From positions 33,166-88,671 of the forward strand of contig NZ_MRXX01000002.1 in assembly GCF_016642265.1 (NCBI RefSeq): 55,506 bases of DNA, read 5' to 3'. This document shows positions 23,416 to 32,418 of this stretch, piece by piece. The notes under the pieces are model-generated. The model was not told the origin of the DNA. It was given only the letters and a program-made list of their open reading frames with translations, and ran no database searches. How positions within the stretch are numbered: the stretch's first letter is position 1; each line of letters opens with the position of its first letter. The position numbers and the translations under genes were made by a program. This DNA is from Streptococcus lactarius (lineage in GTDB: Bacteria; Bacillota; Bacilli; Lactobacillales; Streptococcaceae).

Positions 23416-24525
23416 ATGGTAAATTACGGTATTGTTGGAGCTGGATATTTTGGAGCTGATTTGGCTCGCTCAATGAACAAAATTGAAGATGCCAAAGTGG
23501 TTGCGGTATTTGACCCAAATCATGGAGAAGAAGTTGCTCAAGAGTTGGGATCAGATGTTTGTGCAAGTTTAGATGAACTTGTAGCACGTGAAGATATTGA
23601 TTGTGTGATCGTAGCTTCACCTAGCTACCTTCACCGTGAACCTGTTGTGAAAGCTGCTCAACATGGCAAACACGTATTTTGTGAAAAGCCAATTGCATTG
23701 TCTTATGAAGATTGTAAAGCCATGGTTGACGCATGTAAAGAAAATAATGTTATCTTTATGGCTGGTCACATCATGAACTTCTTTAATGGTGTACACCATG
23801 CTAAAGAATTGATTACTCAAGGTAAAATCGGTAAAGTTCTTTATTGCCATGCCGCTCGTACAGGTTGGGAAGAACAACAACCAACTGTATCATGGAAGAA
23901 ACTTCGTTCTCAATCTGGAGGACATTTGTACCACCATATTCATGAATTAGATTGCATTCAGTTCATCATGGGAGGACTTCCTGAAAAAGCGACAATGGTA
24001 GGAGGCAATGTATATCATAAAGGTGAAAACTTTGGTGATGAAGATGATATGCTCATTGTAAACCTAGAATACTCTGATGATCGTTATGCTGTTTTGGAAT
24101 ATGGTAATGCTTTCCGTTGGGGTGAACACTACGTCTTGATTCAAGGAACTGAAGGAGCTATCAAACTTGACTTGTTCAATACTGGAGGTACTCTTCGTGT
24201 TAAAGGTGAAGGAGAATCACACTTCTTAGTACATGAAACTCAAGAGGAAGATGATGACCGTACAGCTATCTATACCGGTCGTGGTATGGATGGAGCAATT
24301 GCGTACGGTAAACCAGGAGTACGTTGCCCATTATGGTTACAAACATGTATTGATAAAGAAATGGAATATCTACATGACATCATTAAAGGTGGAGAAATTA
24401 CAGAAGAATATGAAAAACTTCTCAATGGTGTAGCTGCTTTAGAATCAATCGCTACCGCTGATGCATGTACTTTATCAGTTAAAGAAGATCGAAAAGTAAG
24501 TCTTTCAGAAATCACAAATGCTTAA
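23416..24525 (+). CDS. Gfo/Idh/MocA oxidoreductase, probable 2,7-anhydro-sialic acid converting enzyme (NanOx-like)
   Basis: 369 residues: N-terminal Rossmann domain with GIVGAGYFGADLA (residues 5-17) and the family lysine in CEKPIAL (about 93-99), then the alpha/beta substrate domain with HHIHELDC (about 176-183). The position in a sialic acid cluster recalls the pneumococcal nan-locus oxidoreductase and R. gnavus NanOx / E. coli YjhC, which convert 2,7-anhydro-Neu5Ac to Neu5Ac. The specific reaction is inferred from context. The ribosome site AGAGGA lies ten bases upstream. Confidence 0.8.
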   Translation: MVNYGIVGAGYFGADLARSMNKIEDAKVVAVFDPNHGEEVAQELGSDVCASLDELVAREDIDCVIVASPSYLHREPVVKAAQHGKHVFCEKPIALSYEDCKAMVDACKENNVIFMAGHIMNFFNGVHHAKELITQGKIGKVLYCHAARTGWEEQQPTVSWKKLRSQSGGHLYHHIHELDCIQFIMGGLPEKATMVGGNVYHKGENFGDEDDMLIVNLEYSDDRYAVLEYGNAFRWGEHYVLIQGTEGAIKLDLFNTGGTLRVKGEGESHFLVHETQEEDDDRTAIYTGRGMDGAIAYGKPGVRCPLWLQTCIDKEMEYLHDIIKGGEITEEYEKLLNGVAALESIATADACTLSVKEDRKVSLSEITNA

Positions 24526-24651
24526 CTATTGTAAAACAGAATAGTAAATTCTTGTCATTATATAATTTCTAAAGTTCTGTGATACAACTCATTGAATAAA
24601 GGAATAGAGGCTCATTGTCAACTGTAGTGGGTTGAATAAAAGCTAACATCT

Positions 24652-24682
24652 GGAGAGGACAATCGTTGTCCTCTCCATTTTT
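24652..24682 (+). terminator. Hairpin at the IS left end
   Basis: Perfect stem GGAGAGGACAA / TTGTCCTCTCC with loop TCG, followed by ATTTTTA. It may block read-through from the oxidoreductase operon into the element. Confidence 0.6.
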
Positions 24683-25227
24683 ATATTCAGAGCGATGAAA
24701 ATTCGTTTCTTAAAGTTGTCAAAGTTCCTAAAACCAAAGGCATTGCGTTTAATAAGTTTAATGAGATTATTCGTTGCTTCCAATTTAGCGTTGGAATAAG
24801 GTAATTGAAGGGCGTTGACAATTTTCTCTTTGTCCTTGAGAAATGTCTTAAAGACAGTCTGAAAAAGAGTATGAACCTGTTTTAGATTATCCTCAATGAG
24901 TCCGAAAAATTTCTCGGGCTCTTTATTCTGAAAGTGAAAAAACAATAGTTGATAGAGTTCATAGTGAGATTTTAAGTCTTCGGAATAGCTTAAAAGCTTG
25001 TCCAGAATTTCTTTATTCGTCAAGTGCCTACGAAAAGTGGGGCGATAAAAATGTTTATCGCTGAGTTTACGACTATCCTGTTGAATGAGCTTCCAGTAAC
25101 GTTTAATAGCCTTGTATTCATGAGATTTTCGATCAAATTGATTCATGATTTGGACACGAATACGGCTCATAGCACGGCTCAGATGTTGTACAATGTGAAA
25201 GCGATCAAGTACAATTTTTGCATTTGG

Positions 25228-25280
25228 AAGTGAAACAGTCCAGTGGACTGTTTCAGCCTGAGCCTAGAAATTCGAAAGCG
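25228..25280. mobile_element. 53-bp mini-insertion inside the transposase
   Basis: Inserted sequence with the inner palindrome GAAACAGTCCAGTGGACTGT(TTC). It is flanked by AAG on both sides (25228-25230 and 25281-25283), as a 3-bp target duplication would give. Removing it rejoins CAGCTT to CCAAATGCA (minus strand), restoring the frame Q-L-P-N-A-K. Confidence 0.65.
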
Positions 25281-26074
25281 AAGCTGTTTAGCTAAGTCAT
25301 AGTAAGGGCTAAACATATCCATAGTAATGATTTTCATTCGACATCGGACCGCTCTATTATATTTAAGAAAGTGATTTCGGATGACTGCTTGTGTTCTTCC
25401 TTCAAGAACAGTGATGATGTTGAGATTGTCAAAATCTTGCGCTATGAAACTCATCTTTCCCTTGGTAAAGGCGTACTCGTCCCAAGACATAATCTCTGGA
25501 AGACGAGAAAAATCATGCTTAAAGTGAAAGTCATTGAGCTTACGAATGACAGTTGAAGTTGAAATGGATAGCTGATGGGCAATATCAGTCATAGAAGTCT
25601 TTTCAATCAACTTTTGAGCAATCTTTTGGTGGATAATACGAGGGATTTGATGATTTTTCTTGACTAAGGAAGTCTCAGCGACTGCCATTTTCGAGCAATG
25701 ATAGCACTTAAAACGACGCTTTTTAAGAAGAATTCTGGTAGGCATACCAGTCGTTTCGAGGTAAGGAATTTTCGACGGTTTTTGAAAATCATATTTCTTC
25801 ATTTGATTTCCACAATCAGGGCAAGATGGGGCCTCGTAATCCAGTTTAGCAATGATTTCCTTGTGTGTAGCCATATTGATGATATCTACAATCTTGATGT
25901 TTGGGTCTTTGATATCAAGCAGTTTTGTGATAAAATGTAAATGTTCCATATGATTATTTCTAATGAGTTGTTTTGTCGCTTTTCATTATAGATCTTATGG
26001 GACTTTTTTTCTACACAAAAACAGGGTCCATAATATCCATAGGGGATTTACCCACTACAAATATTATAGAGACG

Positions 26075-26119
26075 AAAAACCAAGAAGGATGAGTTTTATC
26101 TCATCCTTCTTGGTTTTTT
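26075..26119. terminator. Bidirectional terminator
   Basis: Stem AAAAACCAAGAAGGATGAG with its exact complement, loop TTTTAT, T-runs on both strands. On the minus strand it ends the RpiR gene. Confidence 0.85.
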
Positions 26120-26135
26120 AAATAGGGAGACCATA

Positions 26136-26975
26136 TTAAGATTTTCGGGAACGTTGATTAGAAAGCTTTTTGTTTTCCCAATAGCGATTAAACACCGTCT
26201 CTTTTTCATCTCGATTTTTACTGAGAAAATGGGTGTAGATAAGGTCGACCACAATCAGTAAAGGAAGGACCGCTGAGATGCGATCAATATAGGTATTGCT
26301 AGGAAGAGGAGCAGCAGGCACTACTTCAGTAAAATCATGGTGAACACAAGCAGGGTTGGCCGTTACAAGAACAGTTTTTGCACCGTTTTCCTTGGCTTTC
26401 ACCAAACTATCTGTAATAGCGCTCGTCTTACCCGATAAGGAAAATCCAATCACTAAGCAGGAAGAATCGAGAATACTGGTGGTCCAGGTAAATCCGTCCT
26501 GATCGGTTACGGCTTTCCCAGCCACACCGAGCCGCATGAGGCGCACTTTCATCTCCCTGGCTACCAAGCTGGAACTTCCGATCCCGAAGTAATAGACTCG
26601 GTCTGCCTGATCAATTAAGTCTGCCACATGCTCCAATTGGGGATCTTTGACGAAGTTTTCCGTAACGTTACTGACATGGTGGTAGCGTTGCAAGACGCTG
26701 AGAGTGAGGTCATCATGCTCTTCCTCGTGCTGTTGCTCTTTCGCTTCTTCGTTAAAATGGTAGACAAATTCCCGATAGCCAGTAAACCCGCATTTTTGGG
26801 AAAAACGAGTTAAAGCGGCTTTTGAGACATGTAGCAATTTGGTCACGCGAGACGAGGATAGGGAATGCTGTCGTGCTTCGGATGATAGGAAATAGTGGGC
26901 AATGTCGCGTTCCATATCTGTCAATTCCGTTTCATGGCTAGCGATAATCATGCGTAAATCTTGATCTTGTTTCAC
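26136..26975 (-). CDS. RpiR/MurR-family regulator with SIS domain
   Basis: 279 residues from a GTG start at 26975, chosen because AAAGGAGG lies seven bases upstream (an in-frame TTG at 26996 is inside that leader). The N-terminal HTH (about 1-80, KLLHVSKAALTRFSQKCGF) is followed by a SIS sugar-phosphate-binding domain (about 105-240; YYFGIGSSSLVAREM, GFSLSGKTSAI). It is divergent from nanE and paralogous to the regulator at 31582. I infer control of sialic acid genes by a phosphorylated amino sugar. Confidence 0.88.
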   Translation of the reverse strand: MKQDQDLRMIIASHETELTDMERDIAHYFLSSEARQHSLSSSRVTKLLHVSKAALTRFSQKCGFTGYREFVYHFNEEAKEQQHEEEHDDLTLSVLQRYHHVSNVTENFVKDPQLEHVADLIDQADRVYYFGIGSSSLVAREMKVRLMRLGVAGKAVTDQDGFTWTTSILDSSCLVIGFSLSGKTSAITDSLVKAKENGAKTVLVTANPACVHHDFTEVVPAAPLPSNTYIDRISAVLPLLIVVDLIYTHFLSKNRDEKETVFNRYWENKKLSNQRSRKS

Positions 26976-27005
26976 AGCAGTCCTCCTTTCTCGCAAAATG
27001 AAATA

Positions 27006-27020
27006 ATAGGATACTCCTAT
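27006..27020. promoter_or_regulatory. Dyad in front of the minus-strand rpiR
   Basis: ATAGGA-TAC-TCCTAT, 6-bp arms with a three-base centre, between the rpiR start and a TATAAT-like -10. Possible autoregulatory site. Confidence 0.4.
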
Positions 27021-27340
27021 AATATATTACACATTATAACATGGGGAGACCAGTTTATTCAAGTAAAAGTAAGTAAAAACCATTGAAACTAGTAACAGGA
27101 TATAAGGGGAAAACGAACGATGTTAAAAGTAGTCTCAAGAGTAAATTTACTTTCAGAATGAGAAGGCCAAAAAGTGGATAGGTTAAATAGCAGTTATGAG
27201 AAATAAATAAGGAAGTAAATGAATGGTGGGAGAGAAGCTTCTCTCAGCTCTTGATAATAAAGAACATAAAAAATAACGGAAAATATTTGTATATGAAATC
27301 AAATAGAGATACAATAAAAATATAGGAAATACGATATTTT

Positions 27341-27358
27341 TTTGAAAGTACTTTCTAA
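27341..27358 (+). promoter_or_regulatory. Candidate sialic-acid regulator operator, copy 2
   Basis: TTTGAAAGTACTTTCTAA, matching 16 of 18 bases of the dyad at 22400-22417. It lies just upstream of the nanE promoter. Confidence 0.6.
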
Positions 27359-27372
27359 GTATGACAAAAGTA

Positions 27373-27424
27373 TTGAAAATACATATTTAAAGTATTATGA
27401 TTATTAATGTAAGAGCTTACAATT
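27373..27424 (+). promoter_or_regulatory. nanE operon promoter with cre-like dyad
   Basis: TTGAAA (27373-27378), 17-bp spacer, TATGAT (27396-27401), then TGTAAGAGCTTACA (about 27409-27422). The last has cre arms but AG instead of CG at the centre, so CcpA binding is less certain than at 22466. Confidence 0.55.
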
Positions 27425-27449
27425 AAAAAAAGAAGCAGGTGATTAAATC

Positions 27450-28124
27450 ATGGAAGAGTTACGGCATAAGCTAATTGTATCGTGTCAAGCTCTACCAGAC
27501 GAACCATTGCATAGTGATTTTATTATGGCTCGTATGGCAGTGGCTGCCAAGGAAGGAGGAGCATCTGGAATTCGCGCCAATTCGGTTGTTGATATCGCAG
27601 CGATTCAAAAAGCGGTAGATTTACCGATCATTGGGATCATCAAACGAGATTACGAAGATGCAGATGTTTATATCACGGCAACTATGAAAGAGGTAGATGA
27701 ACTCATGACGGTTCGTCCGAATATCATTGCGATAGATGCCACAACTTCTACACGACCAAATGGCGAAAGCTTGAAAGAATTTTTCCAAAAAGCAAAGGAA
27801 AAATACCCGGATCAATTATGGATGGCAGATTGTTCCACCATTGATGAAATGCTGACGGCTGACCAATTAGGTTTCGATTTTATTGGAACGACCTTGGTAG
27901 GCTACACCAAGCAAAGTCAGGGCGATAAAATCGAATCAAATGACTTTGAAATTATTCGCAAGGCCCTGAGTAAACTATCTCATCCATTAATTGCAGAAGG
28001 CAACATCGATACCCCTGATAAAGTCCGTAGGGTCTTGGAGCTAGGTGCCTATAGTGTTGTCGTAGGATCTGCTATTACACGTCCACAACTAATTACAAAA
28101 AAATTTGTAGAAGCAACAAAATAA
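27450..28124 (+). CDS. nanE: N-acetylmannosamine-6-phosphate 2-epimerase NanE
   Basis: 224 residues, TIM-barrel NanE family. Recognisable stretches are LIVSCQALPDEPLH, GGASGIRANSV, PIIGIIKRDY, IAIDATTSTRPNG and the C-terminal phosphate-binding VVVGSAITRPQ. It converts ManNAc-6-P to GlcNAc-6-P, the step after the kinase. First gene of the nanE-nanA-SSS-yhcH-rpiR-ROK cluster. Confidence 0.95.
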   Translation: MEELRHKLIVSCQALPDEPLHSDFIMARMAVAAKEGGASGIRANSVVDIAAIQKAVDLPIIGIIKRDYEDADVYITATMKEVDELMTVRPNIIAIDATTSTRPNGESLKEFFQKAKEKYPDQLWMADCSTIDEMLTADQLGFDFIGTTLVGYTKQSQGDKIESNDFEIIRKALSKLSHPLIAEGNIDTPDKVRRVLELGAYSVVVGSAITRPQLITKKFVEATK

Positions 28125-28140
28125 AGAAAGAGGTCTCCAA

Positions 28141-29064
28141 ATGACAAATGAAAATTTGAAAAAATATGAAGGTGTTATTCCAGCGTTTTATGCTTGCTAT
28201 GATGAAAATGGCGAAGTGAGTCCAGAAAGAGTCCGTGCCTTGACGCAATACCATATTGACAAAGGGGTGCAAGGGGTCTATGTCAACGGTTCTTCTGGAG
28301 AATGTATTTATCTTAGCGTGGAAGATCGTAAGCTGATTTTAGAGAATGTGATGGCGGTTGCGAAAGGAAAACTAACGGTTATTGCCCATGTCGCATGTAA
28401 CAATACCAAAGATAGCGTTGAACTTGCTAAGCATGCTGAAAGCTTGGGAGTAGATGCTATTGCAGCGATCCCACCTATTTACTTCCGTCTTCCTGCCTAT
28501 TCGATTGCTCGCTATTGGAATGACATGAGCAAGGCTGCACCAAATACAGATTTTATCATTTATAATATTCCGCAATTGTCTGGTACCACCCTCACACGCG
28601 ACCTGTATGCTGAAATGCGCAAGAATCCACGGGTGATCGGGGTGAAAAATTCATCCATGCCAACACAAGATATTCAAATGTTTGTAGCTGATGGAGGAGA
28701 TGACCATATTGTCTTTAATGGACCAGATGAACAGTTCATTAGTGGTCGTGTTATTGGTGCAAAAGCTGGAATTGGTGGTACTTACGGGGTGATGCCTGAT
28801 TTGTTCTTAAAATTAAATGAATTGATCAAAGAATCCGATTTTGAAACAGCTAAAGAATTGCAATATGCGATCAATGATGTCATTTATAAGATGGTCAGTG
28901 GACGAGCAAATCTTTATGCAGTGATCAAAGAAATTCTCCGTCTAAATGAAAAATTAGATCTTGGTTCTGTAAGAGCACCACTTGAACCCTTGCATGAAGA
29001 AGATCTGGCAATTGCAAAAGAAGCAGCTGACTTAATCAATAAGGCAAGAGAACGCTTCTTGTAA
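28141..29064 (+). CDS. nanA: N-acetylneuraminate lyase
   Basis: 307 residues, DHDPS/NAL class I aldolase. Substrate loop GSSGE (50-54), catalytic Y141 in YNIP, Schiff-base K169 in GVKNSS. It cleaves Neu5Ac into ManNAc and pyruvate. The symbol nanA is used for the lyase here; in streptococci the same name is also used for a sialidase, which this is not. AAAGAGG lies about ten bases before the ATG. Confidence 0.94.
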   Translation: MTNENLKKYEGVIPAFYACYDENGEVSPERVRALTQYHIDKGVQGVYVNGSSGECIYLSVEDRKLILENVMAVAKGKLTVIAHVACNNTKDSVELAKHAESLGVDAIAAIPPIYFRLPAYSIARYWNDMSKAAPNTDFIIYNIPQLSGTTLTRDLYAEMRKNPRVIGVKNSSMPTQDIQMFVADGGDDHIVFNGPDEQFISGRVIGAKAGIGGTYGVMPDLFLKLNELIKESDFETAKELQYAINDVIYKMVSGRANLYAVIKEILRLNEKLDLGSVRAPLEPLHEEDLAIAKEAADLINKARERFL

Positions 29065-29079
29065 TCAGTGTTTAGAGCT

Positions 29080-29225
29080 TCATAGGAGCGGGAACGATTC
29101 CAATGTGTGGACGGGTTGAAGAGGTTTCCCAAATCTTTTCAATCTTCCTGCTCCTAAAAAGTGGTGCTTTGAGCGATTGACCACTGTGTCAATCCGGTTT
29201 TTTCAAGTATCGTTTTAGAGGTTGG
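29080..29225. repeat. Diverged member of dispersed repeat B
   Basis: Hairpin arms AGGAGCGGGAA ... TTCCTGCTCCT (29082-29156) enclosing GAAGAGGTTT...AAATCTTTTC, followed by GATTGACCACTGTGTCAATC. The order of parts parallels the copies at 8022-8225 and 48022-48231. It sits inside the nan operon between lyase and symporter. Confidence 0.55.
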
Positions 29226-29271
29226 ACTGTGACCTGGCCTTCTGAAGTACTTGTTGGATGGAGAAAGTAAT

Positions 29272-30813
29272 ATGGGAAATTCTGGTTTTACAACAATTGA
29301 TTTAATTGTTTTGATTGTCTACTTATTGGCAGTATTGATTGCAGGACTTCTATTTTCCAAAAAGGAAATGCAAGGAAAAGAGTTCTTCAAAGGAGATGGT
29401 ACCGTCCCTTGGTACGTTACCTCGGTGTCTATTTTTGCGACCATGCTAAGCCCGATCTCTTTCATGGGATTACCGGGAAATTCTTATGCTGGGACTTGGA
29501 TTTTATGGTTTGCTCAATTAGGGCTCATCATTGCAGTGCCTTTGTCTATTAAGTATATCTTGCCTATCTTTGCAAGAATGGACATTGATACCGCCTATGA
29601 TTATCTAGAACGAAGATTTGATTCTCGACCTCTTCGTGTCATTTCAGCCTTGCTATTTATCATCTACCAAATTGGACGGATGTCCATTATCATGTACTTG
29701 CCTTCCGCTAGCTTAGCGATTTTAACAGGCATTGATGTAAACATCTTGATTATCCTGATGGGAATTGTGGCGATCATTTACTCCTACACTGGAGGAATCA
29801 AGTCTGTATTGTGGACTGATTTTATTCAGGGTGCGGTTTTGATCGTTGGCGTCATCATCTCATTGGTTGTATTGGTTGGCAATTTGCATGGTGGATTTGG
29901 TTCAATTTTCCATGAATTAGCTCATGGTAAATTCATTGCCCCAACTGAGAAATTATTTGACCCGAATTTGTTGTCCGGATCTGTATTCTTGATTCTCATG
30001 GGATCTGGTTTAACCATCTTGTCTTCTTATGCGTCTTCTCAAGACTTAGTCCAACGCTTTACGACTACTCAAAATATTAAAAAATTGAATAAAATGATGT
30101 TTACCAATGGTGTACTTTCCCTTGGAACAGCAACTGTATTTTATTTGATTGGTACAGGTCTTTACGTTTATTACAAGGTTCAAAATCCAGGAGCTTTTGG
30201 TAGTGATATTCCTCAGGACCAAATCTTCACTTATTTCATTGCTTATCAATTGCCTGTTGGGATTACAGGAATTATCTTAGCAGCTATTTATGCTGCAGCT
30301 CAATCAACCTTATCTACAGGTTTGAATTCTGTAGCGACTTCCTGGACCTTGGATATTCAAGATGTTATCTCTAAAGATATGACGGACGCTACACGTACGA
30401 AGATTGCACGTTATATTTCCTTGGGAGTAGGTATTTTCTCAATTGTTGTGTCGATCGTGATGGCTCATTCAGATATCAAATCAGCCTATGAATGGTTTAA
30501 TAGCTTTATGGGATTGGTATTAGGAATCTTAGGCGGTATCTTTGTTCTTGGATTCGCTTCTAAAAAAGCTAACAAGTATGGTGCCTATACTGCCTTGGTT
30601 GTTTCTAGTATCGTGATGATTGTAATTAAATACGTACTTCCTGCAACAGCAGTAAACTATTGGGCTTATTCATTCATTTCAATTTTTGTATCATTAGTAT
30701 CTGGATATGTTGTTTCACTATTGACTCAAAAAGGTAGTGCAGCTCCTAAATATACCACGATCTATGATATTCCTGAAATCCATGCGGATAGTAGCTGGGC
30801 AAAACGTCAATAA
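29272..30813 (+). CDS. Sodium:solute symporter (SSS), probable sialic acid transporter
   Basis: 513 residues with about 13 membrane helices; SSS signature-like regions include MLSPISFMGLPGNSYAGTW and AAQSTLSTGLNSVATSWTLD. Context between the lyase and YhcH genes points to Neu5Ac (or a derivative) uptake driven by Na+. I chose the ATG at 29272 with GGAGAAAG upstream; an earlier in-frame start at 29251 has no site. Its tail is closely similar to the remnant at 22518-22757. Confidence 0.88.
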   Translation: MGNSGFTTIDLIVLIVYLLAVLIAGLLFSKKEMQGKEFFKGDGTVPWYVTSVSIFATMLSPISFMGLPGNSYAGTWILWFAQLGLIIAVPLSIKYILPIFARMDIDTAYDYLERRFDSRPLRVISALLFIIYQIGRMSIIMYLPSASLAILTGIDVNILIILMGIVAIIYSYTGGIKSVLWTDFIQGAVLIVGVIISLVVLVGNLHGGFGSIFHELAHGKFIAPTEKLFDPNLLSGSVFLILMGSGLTILSSYASSQDLVQRFTTTQNIKKLNKMMFTNGVLSLGTATVFYLIGTGLYVYYKVQNPGAFGSDIPQDQIFTYFIAYQLPVGITGIILAAIYAAAQSTLSTGLNSVATSWTLDIQDVISKDMTDATRTKIARYISLGVGIFSIVVSIVMAHSDIKSAYEWFNSFMGLVLGILGGIFVLGFASKKANKYGAYTALVVSSIVMIVIKYVLPATAVNYWAYSFISIFVSLVSGYVVSLLTQKGSAAPKYTTIYDIPEIHADSSWAKRQ

Positions 30814-30829
30814 AGCGATGCATCAGCTA

Positions 30830-30861
30830 TTGAAGATAGGGAAACAGGTCCCTATCTTCAA
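30830..30861 (+). other. Intra-operon hairpin after the symporter
   Basis: Perfect 12-bp stem TTGAAGATAGGG / CCCTATCTTCAA, eight-base loop, no T-run. Probably an mRNA stability or processing element. Confidence 0.5.
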
Positions 30862-30911
30862 TGGGCAAGAGCAATTAGAAGCTTAGTTAGAATTTGGAAA
30901 GGAGTTCCAAT

Positions 30912-31361
30912 ATGGAATTAGTACAGTATAAAGATGCAGCGATTGCACGAGACATTCAACACCCTGCACTCAAGAAAGTGGTAGACTATTTAAAAACACA
31001 TGATGTCAGTCAAGAGGAAAAGGGGACGCATACAGTCTCTGATGATTTCTTTTACAATGTGATTGAAATGGAAACAACGGATGAAGAGCACCGTGTGTGG
31101 GAAAGCCACCGAGCTTACTATGACGTTCATGTCCTATTTGAAGGAAAAGAACGCATCTCATATAATTTTTTGTCCAATATGAAGGTGGAAGATTATGTGA
31201 AAGAAGAGGATTGGCAACAAATGTCTGGTACTTCCCTGTTTGATATTCATTTTACCCCTGGTAGCATTTTGTTATTGGATCCAAATGATGCGCACAAGAC
31301 AGGTTTGAAAGTGGATCAGGCACAAGGTATTCGCAAGGTCGTTTTTAAAGTGCGCTTATAG
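30912..31361 (+). CDS. YhcH/YjgK/YiaL (DUF386) protein
   Basis: 149 residues. Family core WESHRAYYDVHVLFEGKERI (about 64-83) and the C-terminal LDPNDAHKTG with the conserved histidine. It is only distantly similar to the copy at 22783, so the two may handle different intermediates. AAAGGAG lies about ten bases before the ATG at 30912; an upstream ATG at 30894 lacks a site. Confidence 0.85.
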   Translation: MELVQYKDAAIARDIQHPALKKVVDYLKTHDVSQEEKGTHTVSDDFFYNVIEMETTDEEHRVWESHRAYYDVHVLFEGKERISYNFLSNMKVEDYVKEEDWQQMSGTSLFDIHFTPGSILLLDPNDAHKTGLKVDQAQGIRKVVFKVRL

Positions 31362-31581
31362 CCTGCGTGGTTCATTCTTTTCATTCCAAGCGGGAGAAAT
31401 AGAACAATTTTTGAGGGAAGGGTTCTTGTCATCTGGCCACTGATTTCTCTCATTGAGTGGTCTAAATGGCTCGATAGAGCCTTTCAGAGGACGGATGTTC
31501 CCATGAATTGTTAGTGGAGGTTGGAGACTATTCCCAGCCTCTTTCCCCGTTTTTAGAAGATCTTGCCAGAGTGGAGGAGAA

Positions 31582-32418
31582 ATGGTTACATTAGAAAAAA
31601 GTATACAACCTATTATTGAGTCGGTCTATGAAAGCTTAACGGATTTAGAAAAGAAAATAGCCGACTATTTTTTATCTGATCAGGTTATGCAAGACGACTT
31701 GTCTGCACAATCAGTAGCGAAACGATTGTATGTTTCCCTCTCTTCTTTGACAAGATTTGCTAAAAAGTGTGGGTTTACAGGCTACCGGCAATTTGTCTAT
31801 GAATTTGAGGGATCCAATCAGGAGATTCAAAATGTTAGTCGCCACATTACAAAAAGTGTCTTATCTGATTATGGAGAGTTGCTAAATAAGACATTTTCCT
31901 TGATTGATGAAGAACAGTTCTTGCGTGTCAGCCGTATGTTAGACAAGGCGAAACGGGTCTATATATACGGGATGGGGAGTTCCGGCCTTGTGGCGCGTGA
32001 AATGGAATTTCGTTTCATGAGATTGGGAATGATTTGTAAGGCGATTACAGATGACCACATGATCCGAGTCAATGAGGTCATGCTGGATGAGGAATGTCTG
32101 GTGATCGGGATTTCATTATCAGGTGAGACCAAAGAAATTCTAGATGCTGTCTATCAGGCGAAACAAAGAGGCTCTAGGACGGTCTTGATAACATCCAAAA
32201 CAAGTGCGTTTTTAAAAGAGCGGTGTGAGGAGCTGGTATCTGTGGCCGTAAAGGAAAGTTTGCCTCAAGGTACGCTGATCTCTCCACAATTTCCAGTCTT
32301 AGTCGTAGTGGATATTTTTTATGCCTATTATGTGGATTTGGATAGAGAAAAAAGAAATCATATCTTTACCAACACACTTTCGGCCCTCAATATGCATAAG
32401 AAGGAGGATGAACAATGA
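31582..32418 (+). CDS. RpiR-family regulator, NanR-like
   Basis: 278 residues: HTH (about 1-78, AKRLYVSLSSLTRFAKKCGF) and SIS domain (about 110-250; YIYGMGSSGLVAREMEF, GISLSGETKEI). The pneumococcal nan cluster carries an RpiR-type NanR in the same context. GGAGGAG lies just before the ATG. The stop overlaps the kinase start (ATGA). The 220 bp before it hold no gene. Confidence 0.88.
   Translation: MVTLEKSIQPIIESVYESLTDLEKKIADYFLSDQVMQDDLSAQSVAKRLYVSLSSLTRFAKKCGFTGYRQFVYEFEGSNQEIQNVSRHITKSVLSDYGELLNKTFSLIDEEQFLRVSRMLDKAKRVYIYGMGSSGLVAREMEFRFMRLGMICKAITDDHMIRVNEVMLDEECLVIGISLSGETKEILDAVYQAKQRGSRTVLITSKTSAFLKERCEELVSVAVKESLPQGTLISPQFPVLVVVDIFYAYYVDLDREKRNHIFTNTLSALNMHKKEDEQ

Larger units (their letters stand above)
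24643..25949 (-). pseudogene. ISL3-family transposase, disrupted
   Basis: N-terminal part 25949 to about 25284: zinc finger (CPDCGNQM ... CYHCSKMA), HTH (DIAHQLSISTSTVIRKL) and the start of the DDE domain (MSWDEYAF, MDMFSPYYDLAKQL). The reading frame is broken at 25228-25280 by a 53-bp insert; afterwards the frame resumes as NAKIVLDRFHIVQHLSRAMSR-type sequence and runs to 24643. The two frames overlap no ribosome site, so the element is presumably not active by itself. Confidence 0.88.
24609..26073 (-). mobile_element. ISL3-family insertion sequence (IS1167-like), damaged
   Basis: About 1.46 kb. Left end 24609 (GGCTCATTGTCAACTGTAGT) and right end near 26073 share the inner inverted-repeat core TGTAGTGGGT. 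It carries one transposase gene on the minus strand, interrupted by a 53-bp insert. No clear 8-bp target duplication is visible, so the exact ends are approximate. It splits the sialic acid region in two. Confidence 0.8.
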
